The notes under the pieces: model-generated
What the model was told of the DNA's origin: nothing
Database searches by the model: none
What the model saw: only the letters and a program-made list of their open reading frames with translations
Shown: in pieces, positions 7,432 through 15,260 of the stretch
Position numbering within the stretch: the first letter of the stretch is position 1
How the letters are laid out: every line of letters starts with the position of its first letter
Made by a program: the position numbers and the translations under genes
Source: an uncultured Porphyromonadaceae bacterium
GTDB lineage: Bacteria > Bacteroidota > Bacteroidia > Bacteroidales > Muribaculaceae
Length of the DNA: 15,260 nt
Assembly: GCA_947177605.1 (NCBI GenBank)
Contig: CAMWUX010000006.1
Location: 1 to 15,260, forward strand
Direction of reading: 5' to 3'

Positions 7432-9356
7432 TCTTCCTCCTCCTCTTCTACGGCTTCTTCTACATCGTCGGATTGCTCCGGACCATCGGAACTTACTGAT
7501 TCTTCAGAGCGAGCGGAGTCATCGGAATTTTCTGAGAGCTCCGAAGGTTCGGAAGGCTCTGTGGCCTCTAATGTCTCTTCGGGGAGCGCCGGAGCGTCGG
7601 GATGCGGACGGCGCGGATCAGTCTTTCGACGCGTCTTGTCGTCGGCGGCCTTTAGTGGTTCGGCGGAATTGATCAGATCGATCATCTCCTGCGACACTAC
7701 AAAGACATCGCCCGGCACCTGTGGCCGCAGATCGCCATACCACTTGAATTTAGGGAGAAAGTACGACCCTCTCTTAGCCAGATACAATGGCGTGATCTTG
7801 GCTGTGGTCTCAGGCCAGAAGTGAATCATCTCCACCGAATTACCTGCGAAATAGGCATCCATATAGCTCGATTCGAGATAGGCAAACTTATTGTAGGTGG
7901 AATCTGACTCCATCGGAAAGGTGATGAGCTGCACATTACCGTCTACATACATCCGGCGCACCGTGGAGTCGGCAAACCATACGGTCATATCCGCTCCACT
8001 CAGTTGATTGTAGCAGTCCTCGGCTATATGCTCGGCCATCATGCCGCTCTGCGGCAGTCGGGCCCAATCGACCGTGGAGTCGGCCATGTGGGCATATATC
8101 ACATTGCCGAATACCTGACGGTCGCCGCTCCACACTACCGGCGCACGATACATATATAATATGGAGTCGCGCTCGGTGATACTCATCGAGTCACAGAGAC
8201 CCTGCACATCCGAGCGGTAGAAGCGTACGCGATGGAATGCGTTGATCACGTGGGTACTGTCCGACAGATCAAGATACGAAGTGATGGTGTCGCCGTGGAG
8301 ATATAGGGTATCGCCTTTGGAATATTCCTTGGCCAGAGCGCGCCCGGTGACAAAAGCGCTGTCGCGCACCTCATCGTAGAAGCCATAATCGCCGAAAAGC
8401 GAACTCTGCCGCGCGGAGTCGGTGAGCACCATTGAGCCGAAAGCCTCGCCATAGCCTTTCTGACGGTCATAGAAGAGAGTGTCGCCGGTGAGAGTATTGC
8501 CACGGTTGGTGTGTACCGTGGATCGTTCATAAAGATCCGCAATGCCGGTATCGGTATTATAATCGCCGCTACTCGTGTAGATGGTACCGTCGGAATTGAC
8601 GATCTCACTAGGACTTAATATTTTGGCGATATGAGTGTTGGTATTGTAGTCGAGAGAATCCGACGTGATACGCGTCACATCGCCCTTCTGTCGGGCTGTG
8701 AGGTGTACATCGTAGCGGAAGAATGCATCCTTGGTGTCGGGATAGTACTCCCCTTCCCAGGATGTAAGCTTGTTTTTGGGATCGGTGAGTTCGCCGCCCA
8801 CATCGTAGAAGCCCACGTTGTTGAGCATATCGTAGTGGAATATGTCGGTGGTGAGGGTCACGTCGCGGTTGCGCAGACGCACCTTCTTGCCGGCATCGGC
8901 ATAAAGCACGGCCTCCTCATCAAGTCCGTTGTAGTCGAGCATATCGGCATTGACGAAGAGGGTGTCGCCCTGCTCCATCCTCACATTTCCGAAGGCTTTG
9001 ACGGAATTGGTATACTCATAGAAGTAAGCGCTGTCGCAGTACATGAACATACCTCCTTTGCGCAGACGCACATTGCCATTGAGCACCTGATACTGCTCTG
9101 CGGCCGGCTGAAAACGGTTAGTGCGGAAGCTGAGCGAGTCGGCATATTCGAGAAACACTTTGTCGGTCTCGGAGCGGTCGGCAAGCGGTATCGAAGGCTT
9201 GATCTCACGCTTGCGCACGGCGCGTACCGACGGACGGCCGCCGTCAGCCGGCGTCAGTGCGTCGACCACTGCGGGCAGAAAGATCACGGCCAGCATGATA
9301 GCTACTATCGTGCGACAGGTGATACCTCTCTTCGACCGGGGGCTGTTGCGTCTCAT
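7428..9356 (-). CDS. OstA/LptA-like LPS transport protein with acidic C-terminal tail
   Basis: 642 aa. It has an N-terminal basic stretch and a hydrophobic helix (about residues 15-33, ending AVVDA) typical of a signal peptide. The body consists of repeated beta-jelly-roll strands of the OstA/LptA/LptD-N type: recurring patterns such as GDTLFVNADMLDYNG, SDSLDYN, GDTLFYD and GDTLYLHGDTI, each with a buried aromatic and a D-[ST]-[LIA] turn. In Bacteroidetes such proteins are annotated OstA-like and assumed to form part of the periplasmic bridge that carries LPS outward. The last ~50 residues are a disordered Ser/Glu/Asp/Pro run ending in consecutive glutamates, unlike the rest. The ATG at 9356 shares one base with the surA-like stop (TGATG); the alternative TTG at 9359 is less likely. 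The mutL ATG overlaps its stop by 4 bases. The envelope role is supported by the adjacent SurA-type chaperones. Confidence 0.87.
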   Translation of the reverse strand: MRRNSPRSKRGITCRTIVAIMLAVIFLPAVVDALTPADGGRPSVRAVRKREIKPSIPLADRSETDKVFLEYADSLSFRTNRFQPAAEQYQVLNGNVRLRKGGMFMYCDSAYFYEYTNSVKAFGNVRMEQGDTLFVNADMLDYNGLDEEAVLYADAGKKVRLRNRDVTLTTDIFHYDMLNNVGFYDVGGELTDPKNKLTSWEGEYYPDTKDAFFRYDVHLTARQKGDVTRITSDSLDYNTNTHIAKILSPSEIVNSDGTIYTSSGDYNTDTGIADLYERSTVHTNRGNTLTGDTLFYDRQKGYGEAFGSMVLTDSARQSSLFGDYGFYDEVRDSAFVTGRALAKEYSKGDTLYLHGDTITSYLDLSDSTHVINAFHRVRFYRSDVQGLCDSMSITERDSILYMYRAPVVWSGDRQVFGNVIYAHMADSTVDWARLPQSGMMAEHIAEDCYNQLSGADMTVWFADSTVRRMYVDGNVQLITFPMESDSTYNKFAYLESSYMDAYFAGNSVEMIHFWPETTAKITPLYLAKRGSYFLPKFKWYGDLRPQVPGDVFVVSQEMIDLINSAEPLKAADDKTRRKTDPRRPHPDAPALPEETLEATEPSEPSELSENSDDSARSEESVSSDGPEQSDDVEEAVEEEEEE

Positions 9357-10744
9357 CAATTAGCGGCTTCGCCGGATACCTGCGAGGAGGCTTTGATCCA
9401 ACCCTGATGCTCGAAATCGCAATTGCGCCACGATGGCTCGATCCTCACGTATGTATCGGAGATCTTCTTTTCGAGCCAGCGCTTGAGCATTGCCTGACGC
9501 TCGGCATTCTCATACATATCTTTGATAGTCTGATAGTCGTCGGCGATGTTGGCGCGATGTCCGGCCACTCGGTTGGTGAGCTTCACTACGGCCACCACTT
9601 CGCGGTTGAGCTTGGGATCGATCATCACGAAGGGCTTCGACACTTCGCCAACCTCCATTTCGTTGACCACTTTGGCTACTTCCTGGGGCAGCTGTGCCAT
9701 CTCGAAGAATGAAGTGCCGGTGTTCTGGTTGACCATACGGCCACGATTGTTGCGCGTATCCTTGTCCTGCGAGAAGTAGCCTACGGCCTCTTCAAATGTG
9801 TAGCGACCCTTGTCGACTATCTGCGTGCGCACCGAGTCGAGATTGTTGATGGCGTCAATCAGATCATTGTCCGACACACGCGGGCGGAGAAGGATGTGGC
9901 GTGTATTGATGCGGTCGCCGCGCTTCTCTATAAGCTGGATGATGTGGTAGCCGTATTGGGTCTCTACGATTTTCGACACCTTCTTGGGATCGTTGAGATT
10001 GAACGCCACTGCAGCATATTCGGGCTCGAGATGACCGCGTCCGAGGAAACCGATCTCGCCGCCGCGCATACCCGACTCCTTATCTTCGGAGTAAAGTATG
10101 GCGAGAGTGGAGAAATCAATTTCACCACGGTTGACACGATCGGTGTAGTCGCGCAGACGCGCTTTCACATCGTCGATTTCCGACTGCGGTATCACGGGAT
10201 TGAGCGTGAGTATCTCCACTTCCACCTGCATAGGCACAAATGGGATGCTGTCCTGAGGAAGATCAGCGAAATAGCGACGCACATCCGAGGGGGTAGCCTT
10301 GACGTTTTTGGTAAGATTCATCTGCACCTGACGCACACGGTAGCTGTTGCGCACCATCTCCACCATAGCCTCGCGCATTTCCGGCATAGATTTGCGGAAA
10401 TACTGCTCAACCTTCTCGCGCGATCCGAGCTGGTTGACGTAGAAGTTGAGACGGGCATCCACTTCAGCCATCACCGAAGCGTCGGGCACTGTGATGGTAT
10501 CGATATCGGCCTGATGAAGATAGAGTTTCTCGATAGCGAGCTGCTCGGGTATTACGCAATAAGGATCGCCGGAGAGCGATGTGCGCTCATATTGCATATT
10601 GTTGTACTGCTCTTCGATTTCCGATTTCCAAATCGGCTGGTCGCCCACCACCCATGCTATCTCCTCAGCGATATTCGACTGAGCTACAGCCACGAAGGCC
10701 ACGGCAGCATAGAGAGCGACGAGAGTTAATCTGATTGGTTTCAC
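9356..10744 (-). CDS. surA: SurA-like periplasmic peptidyl-prolyl isomerase / chaperone
   Basis: 462 aa from a GTG at 10744, which begins a clear signal peptide (KPIRLTLVALYAAVAFVAVAQ, cleavage after about residue 21). No ATG is available close to it; the upstream ATG at 10807 lies before the promoter and would add 21 residues ahead of the signal peptide. Residues 25-165 form the SurA-type N-terminal chaperone region (AEEIAWVVGDQPIWKSEIEEQ is typical). Parvulin domain 1 spans about 172-276 (GGEIGFLGRGHLEPEYAAVAF, YGYHIIQL). Parvulin domain 2 follows from TRHILLRPR (281-390) and is more divergent. SurA chaperones unfolded outer-membrane proteins such as LptD through the periplasm, which fits the directly downstream OstA-like gene. 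The large parvulin gene lies 80 bases upstream. The surA name is by function and architecture, not strict orthology. Confidence 0.9.
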   Translation of the reverse strand: MKPIRLTLVALYAAVAFVAVAQSNIAEEIAWVVGDQPIWKSEIEEQYNNMQYERTSLSGDPYCVIPEQLAIEKLYLHQADIDTITVPDASVMAEVDARLNFYVNQLGSREKVEQYFRKSMPEMREAMVEMVRNSYRVRQVQMNLTKNVKATPSDVRRYFADLPQDSIPFVPMQVEVEILTLNPVIPQSEIDDVKARLRDYTDRVNRGEIDFSTLAILYSEDKESGMRGGEIGFLGRGHLEPEYAAVAFNLNDPKKVSKIVETQYGYHIIQLIEKRGDRINTRHILLRPRVSDNDLIDAINNLDSVRTQIVDKGRYTFEEAVGYFSQDKDTRNNRGRMVNQNTGTSFFEMAQLPQEVAKVVNEMEVGEVSKPFVMIDPKLNREVVAVVKLTNRVAGHRANIADDYQTIKDMYENAERQAMLKRWLEKKISDTYVRIEPSWRNCDFEHQGWIKASSQVSGEAAN

Positions 10745-10776
10745 TTGATTGGAGGATACTGAATGATTTAATCGTA

Positions 10777-10784
10777 CAAAAATA
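10777..10784 (-). promoter_or_regulatory. -7 element for the surA-like/OstA-like/mutL unit
   Basis: TATTTTTG on the minus strand matches TAnnTTTG and ends 32 bases before the GTG start at 10744, predicting a leader of about 27 bases. The -33 position is weak. This gives an internal promoter after the large parvulin gene and supports the GTG start over the ATG at 10807, which lies upstream of it. Confidence 0.5.
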
Positions 10785-10824
10785 CGAAATTTTAGCAAAG
10801 CCCCCATTTAATATATGTGAAAAT

Positions 10825-12744
10825 TTAGAGCGAGTGCAATACATCGTAGTTGATTTCCACCGGATACTTCTCTCTCAGATAGTCATTAAACTGCTTTTCG
10901 AGATACTCCTGATAGTCGACGCTCACACTCGAACGAACATCGGCCGCACAGGTAGGTGCATCTATCACCTCTCCGCGGAATGCTCGGAACGCAACCCAGC
11001 GGCTACCGGGCTTATCGGGAGCGGGACCGCCGAATGCGATGTATTCGATCACGGCATTGTCGCCCTGCGCGGCAAGCACACGCTCGATCTTGGCGTCGTT
11101 GACAAACTTCTTGCGGAGTTCGGTGGAATAAGCCGCGGTCGACAGTGTATCGGGCAATTCAGAGAGATAAGCCACCGCTGCATCGGCTATGGAGTCGCTC
11201 ACAGCAAGTACTACCATACCGCGATAGCGCGGACGATCCCACTTGTAGCGATCCGCATTAGCCTTGAAGTAGGCTTCCAGACCTTCGGGATCGGACTGCG
11301 GTTTGCCCCATATCCTCTGCTGGCAGAGTTCGTAAAGCAGCATACCGTCTATGTATTCGTTGCGGAGATTGGCATATTCGGGCTCGCGGTCGGCAAGTGT
11401 GACGAGCATCCAGTCGCTCACACGGCTGTTGATGATCTCATTGAGGCTGTTGCAGAATATACGGTAAGCATTGTCGGCGCCTTTGATTTCGTTGTGACGG
11501 ATGGTAGCAGCCACATCCTTCACTGTGACAGGAACGCCGTCGACCGTGGCCAGCGGAGTCGAATCGTCCTTTAGTCGTTCGGCAAGTGCGGCATCCATGC
11601 CGTCGGCTTTCTTAAAGAGCTTTTTGAGTTGCTTGTCGGCTTTCTTGTCGAACTTCACACCGGCCGGGCCGCGCATCTTCTCGACAGCACGCAAGCGCAC
11701 TGCGTTCTGACGCTCGTCGGATCGGATCATCTTCTCAAGTTCGGGGCGCATTTCCTCAAACGAAGGTGTGGGGCGCCACCCCTCACGCAGGATTATGTGA
11801 TAGCCGTAGGGGGTAAGCACCGGCTCTGATATCTGACCGTCGGCGAGGGCAAACGACGCATGCTCAAAAGCAGGCACCATCCGGCCCGACCCGAACCAGT
11901 CGAGATCGCCGCCATTATTCTTGCCCGAAGGATCGTCGGTATAGGCTCCGGCGAGGGCTGCGAAGTCGGCAGGCGATGCCACGGCTACGGCGTATAGCGA
12001 ATCGATCTGCTTCTTTACGGCGGCAGTCTGCTCCTCATCGAGCCCGCGGGTGAGACGCAGAAGATGGCGCACCTTCACGTTGCCGGGATCGGGACGGCGG
12101 CTGTGAACCTTTATCACATGGTAGCCGTAAGGCGTCACTGCTATCGTGTAGGCTCCGGCCGGAGTATCGAATGCCGCACGCTCAAAACTATATGGGACAG
12201 TACCGGCGGAGAGAAATCCGAGATAGCCGTCGCCCGGCTGTGCCGAGAATCGATCGGCCAGATCGGCAAAATCGGCTCCCGCCGCAGCCAACGCTTTAAG
12301 ACTGTCGGCCAGAAACGCGCACCGCTCGGGGCTTCCGTTAGCATTGACACTCAACATTATATGACTTACTTCCACATTCTCCTTCACATGGTCATAGGCC
12401 ACATGCATCAGGGAGTCGGCCATATCCTTATCCCAGAGATAAGGCAGTGCCAATTCGCGGGTATAGCGCTCGACTTCTGCCCGCTGGGCGGATATGGTAT
12501 CAAGTCCGCATGCCTTGGCTTCAAGCACCTTACGCTTAAAGTCGGCAAATAGCCCGGCATATTCGTCGACCGACATTTCAGTCGCCTGCTGCGAGCGGTT
12601 TTTATTGTATAGATATTCAAATTCTCCTACCGTGACAGGCACTCCGCCGACGGTCATCACCACATCACTATTGTCGCGCGCCTGCAATGAGAAGGTACCT
12701 GCGATAAGCGCCAAAGAGGCTATTGAGAGTAAAATGCGTTTCAT
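10825..12744 (-). CDS. large periplasmic parvulin-type peptidyl-prolyl isomerase (two PpiC domains plus extra C-terminal module)
   Basis: 639 aa from the ATG at 12744, which opens a signal peptide (KRILLSIASLALIAGTFSLQA). An ATG at 12771 would add nine residues and is the main alternative. Residues 25-120 are a SurA/PpiD-like N-terminal helical region. Parvulin domain 1 is about 123-218 (SHIMLSVN ... GDGYLGFLSAGTVPYSFE ... YGYHVIKV). Parvulin domain 2 is about 222-322 (VRHLLRL ... GGDLDWFGSGRMVPAFE ... YGYHIILREG). Residues 340-639 have no parvulin signature but restart with a copy of the N-terminal motif: GVPVTV occurs at 34-39 and again at 403-408. It probably assists outer-membrane protein folding together with the SurA-like protein downstream. 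It follows guaB after 65 bases containing a hairpin. The wide open frame extending upstream to 12945 runs into guaB and is not coding. Confidence 0.9.
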   Translation of the reverse strand: MKRILLSIASLALIAGTFSLQARDNSDVVMTVGGVPVTVGEFEYLYNKNRSQQATEMSVDEYAGLFADFKRKVLEAKACGLDTISAQRAEVERYTRELALPYLWDKDMADSLMHVAYDHVKENVEVSHIMLSVNANGSPERCAFLADSLKALAAAGADFADLADRFSAQPGDGYLGFLSAGTVPYSFERAAFDTPAGAYTIAVTPYGYHVIKVHSRRPDPGNVKVRHLLRLTRGLDEEQTAAVKKQIDSLYAVAVASPADFAALAGAYTDDPSGKNNGGDLDWFGSGRMVPAFEHASFALADGQISEPVLTPYGYHIILREGWRPTPSFEEMRPELEKMIRSDERQNAVRLRAVEKMRGPAGVKFDKKADKQLKKLFKKADGMDAALAERLKDDSTPLATVDGVPVTVKDVAATIRHNEIKGADNAYRIFCNSLNEIINSRVSDWMLVTLADREPEYANLRNEYIDGMLLYELCQQRIWGKPQSDPEGLEAYFKANADRYKWDRPRYRGMVVLAVSDSIADAAVAYLSELPDTLSTAAYSTELRKKFVNDAKIERVLAAQGDNAVIEYIAFGGPAPDKPGSRWVAFRAFRGEVIDAPTCAADVRSSVSVDYQEYLEKQFNDYLREKYPVEINYDVLHSL

Positions 12745-12753
12745 ACTGAAATA

Positions 12754-12787
12754 ACGAAGGGAGGCAAACATTATTACCGCCCTTCGT
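12754..12787 (-). terminator. hairpin between guaB and the large parvulin gene (possible terminator or attenuator)
   Basis: On the transcribed minus strand ACGAAGGG (12787-12780) pairs perfectly with CCCTTCGT (12761-12754). The stem can extend inward by two more G-C pairs after one mismatch, leaving a 12-base loop. The stem is followed by TTATTTC, a weak U-rich run. It lies 22 bases after the guaB stop and 9 bases before the next ATG, so it could end part of the guaB transcripts or control translation of the parvulin gene. Confidence 0.45.
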
Positions 12788-12809
12788 GGAATATTTTGAT
12801 TGTTAAGTA

Positions 12810-14363
<1,554 letters not shown>

Positions 14364-14389
14364 CATATCATTCTTTTCCCGACACCACT

Positions 14390-15103
14390 ATGCTTGTTCT
14401 TTACCGCGTATACCAATTTCTGATAATGATACCGCTGATGGTGGTACTCACGCTTTTGGCCGTAGTAGTGACTGTCGCGGGCTGTATGCTCGGCGGCGGC
14501 TACTGGTGGGGCTACTACCCTGCCAAGATATGGGCCCGCGCATTCTGCATGCTCACTTTCGTGAAAGTCAATGTGCGTGGACGCGAGAATATCACCCCGG
14601 GTAAGAGTTACGTATTCGTGGCCAACCATCAGGGGGCTTACGACATATTCAGCATCTACGGCTATCTCAACCACAACTTCCGCTGGATGATGAAGCGCGG
14701 TCTGCGGTCGATTCCTTTCGTGGGCTACACCTGCAAGATAGCCAAGCACATCTACGTCGATAATTCGTCGCCGGCGGCCACCCGCGCCACTATGGTGCAC
14801 GCTGAGAAAGTGCTGTCGCTCGGCCTGTCGATAGTAGTATTTCCCGAGGGTGCGCGCACCTACACCGGCAAGATGCGTGCATTCAAGCGCGGTGCTTTTC
14901 TGCTGGCCGATGAATTCAATCTCCCGGTAGTGCCCATCACTATCGACGGCTCATTCGACGTGTTGCCGCGCACCAAGCGCCTCCCTAAGTGGGGACACAT
15001 CACCCTCACCATTCACAAGCCCCTCCTACCGGAAGAAGGCAAAGGCCACGATCTCAAAGAGCTCGCCGCCCAATCCCAGACCATCATCCAATCCGCCCTC
15101 TAA
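14390..15103 (+). CDS. plsC: 1-acyl-sn-glycerol-3-phosphate acyltransferase (PlsC / LPLAT family)
   Basis: 237 aa, typical for PlsC, which transfers an acyl chain to the sn-2 position of lysophosphatidic acid to give phosphatidic acid at the inner membrane. An N-terminal hydrophobic helix (about residues 9-34) anchors the enzyme. The catalytic HX4D motif is NHQGAYD (H80, D85), motif II lies near RWMMKRGLRSIPFVG (98-112), motif III is FPEGART (151-157, glycerol-phosphate binding) and motif IV is VPITIDGS (181-188). The ATG at 14390 is chosen because the promoter -7 box overlaps the extra upstream codons and the membrane helix follows directly. It is a single-gene unit as far as the window shows and diverges from guaB. 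Some family members acylate ornithine lipids or other lysolipids, so the exact acceptor is inferred. Confidence 0.94.
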   Translation: MLVLYRVYQFLIMIPLMVVLTLLAVVVTVAGCMLGGGYWWGYYPAKIWARAFCMLTFVKVNVRGRENITPGKSYVFVANHQGAYDIFSIYGYLNHNFRWMMKRGLRSIPFVGYTCKIAKHIYVDNSSPAATRATMVHAEKVLSLGLSIVVFPEGARTYTGKMRAFKRGAFLLADEFNLPVVPITIDGSFDVLPRTKRLPKWGHITLTIHKPLLPEEGKGHDLKELAAQSQTIIQSAL

Positions 15104-15142
15104 TCTTTATCAGATATTATTATCTTGCGTTGCACCTAAAAA

Positions 15143-15189
15143 TGAGATTTTGGAGGTAGCGATTAGTGTAAAAAGTGAGATTTTGGAGG
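15143..15189. repeat. pair of 14-base direct repeats, 33-base period
   Basis: TGAGATTTTGGAGG occurs at 15143-15156 and again at 15176-15189, each preceded by an A-rich run. A third, looser copy of the core (ATTTTGAGA) overlaps the -33 region at 15205-15213. They lie between plsC and a promoter pointing right, so they could be operator sites or the edge of a dispersed intergenic repeat; the window does not decide. The rest of 15104-15260 shows no coding frame. Confidence 0.75.
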
Positions 15190-15206
15190 AAATACGCAAA
15201 ATAAAT

Positions 15207-15237
15207 TTTGAGAAACGCCGCTAATTAATTAATTTTG
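15207..15237 (+). promoter_or_regulatory. strong Bacteroidetes -33/-7 promoter reading out of the window
   Basis: TTTG (15207-15210), 19 bases, TAATTTTG (15230-15237): both boxes and the spacer fit the Bacteroidetes consensus. Transcription would begin near 15243. The gene served is beyond the right edge. Confidence 0.7.
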
Positions 15238-15260
15238 CATACATTGCCATAGTCTCAAAC

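Noticed and set aside
6364..7824. 486-aa plus-strand open frame opposite mutL and the OstA-like gene
   Set aside because: It lies wholly antisense to two well-supported genes, has no recognisable domain, and reads as His/Gly/Ile/Arg-rich antisense translation of a GC-rich gene.
8631..10729. Plus-strand open frames of 258 aa (8631-9407) and 277 aa (9896-10729)
   Set aside because: Both are antisense shadows of the OstA-like and SurA-like genes, without family resemblance or promoter support.
10741..10760. GGAGGA-like sequence near 10751 as a Shine-Dalgarno site
   Set aside because: It is on the plus strand, and no plus-strand gene follows it. The gene here is on the other strand, where it reads TCCTCC.
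15110..15125. AGATATTATTATCT after plsC as a terminator
   Set aside because: The possible stem is five A/T-rich pairs with a four-base loop and no U-tract, too weak to call.
15143..15189. Repeats near the right edge as a CRISPR array
   Set aside because: There are only two exact copies, 14 bases long with a 19-base spacer, and no cas genes. This does not fit an array.

Overview
This window looks like a chromosomal housekeeping segment from a Bacteroidales bacterium. A Muribaculaceae-like genome is my best guess, from overall protein character only. Three things support the order. Several genes are preceded by the Bacteroidetes -7 promoter element TAnnTTTG instead of -10/-35 boxes. Shine-Dalgarno sequences are essentially absent. 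The gene content includes Bacteroidetes-type proteins: an HU-like/SPOR membrane protein, an OstA-like protein next to SurA-type isomerases, and a GH95 fucosidase.

Layout. Positions 1-2178 (minus strand) hold four tightly overlapping genes read from right to left: a nitroreductase, a Rossmann/DUF2520 protein, the Kdo-8-phosphate phosphatase KdsC, and Maf, which runs off the left edge. A divergent promoter region (about 2179-2241) separates them from a plus-strand secreted GH95 alpha-L-fucosidase (2242-4557). The fucosidase gene overlaps tail to tail with a minus-strand gene for an HU-like, single-TM, SPOR-domain protein (4532-5521). To the right lies a long minus-strand block read from guaB: guaB (IMP dehydrogenase), a large double-parvulin isomerase, a SurA-like isomerase, an OstA/LptA-like protein and MutL. 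The last three join by 1- or 4-base stop/start overlaps. Divergent from guaB is a plus-strand lysophosphatidate acyltransferase (plsC). The final 157 bases hold no gene, but they carry a pair of 14-base direct repeats and a very good Bacteroidetes promoter pointing out of the window.

How the genes work together. Much of the window concerns the cell envelope: Kdo phosphate removal for lipid A/LPS core, periplasmic folding of outer-membrane proteins (two parvulin proteins), LPS transport (OstA-like), phospholipid synthesis (PlsC) and peptidoglycan/septum association (SPOR). MutL, GuaB and Maf add mismatch repair, GMP synthesis and nucleotide-pool or septum functions. The fucosidase is an orphan glycan-degrading enzyme with no SusC/SusD partner in view.

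I did not see a CRISPR array, transposase, tRNA/rRNA, toxin-antitoxin pair, phage gene or defence system. I do not think this window contains an exotic new system. The points most worth a second look are two probably leaderless transcripts, the HU-TM-SPOR architecture, the degenerate MutL endonuclease motifs, the apparent internal duplication in the large parvulin protein, and the repeats plus promoter at the right edge.
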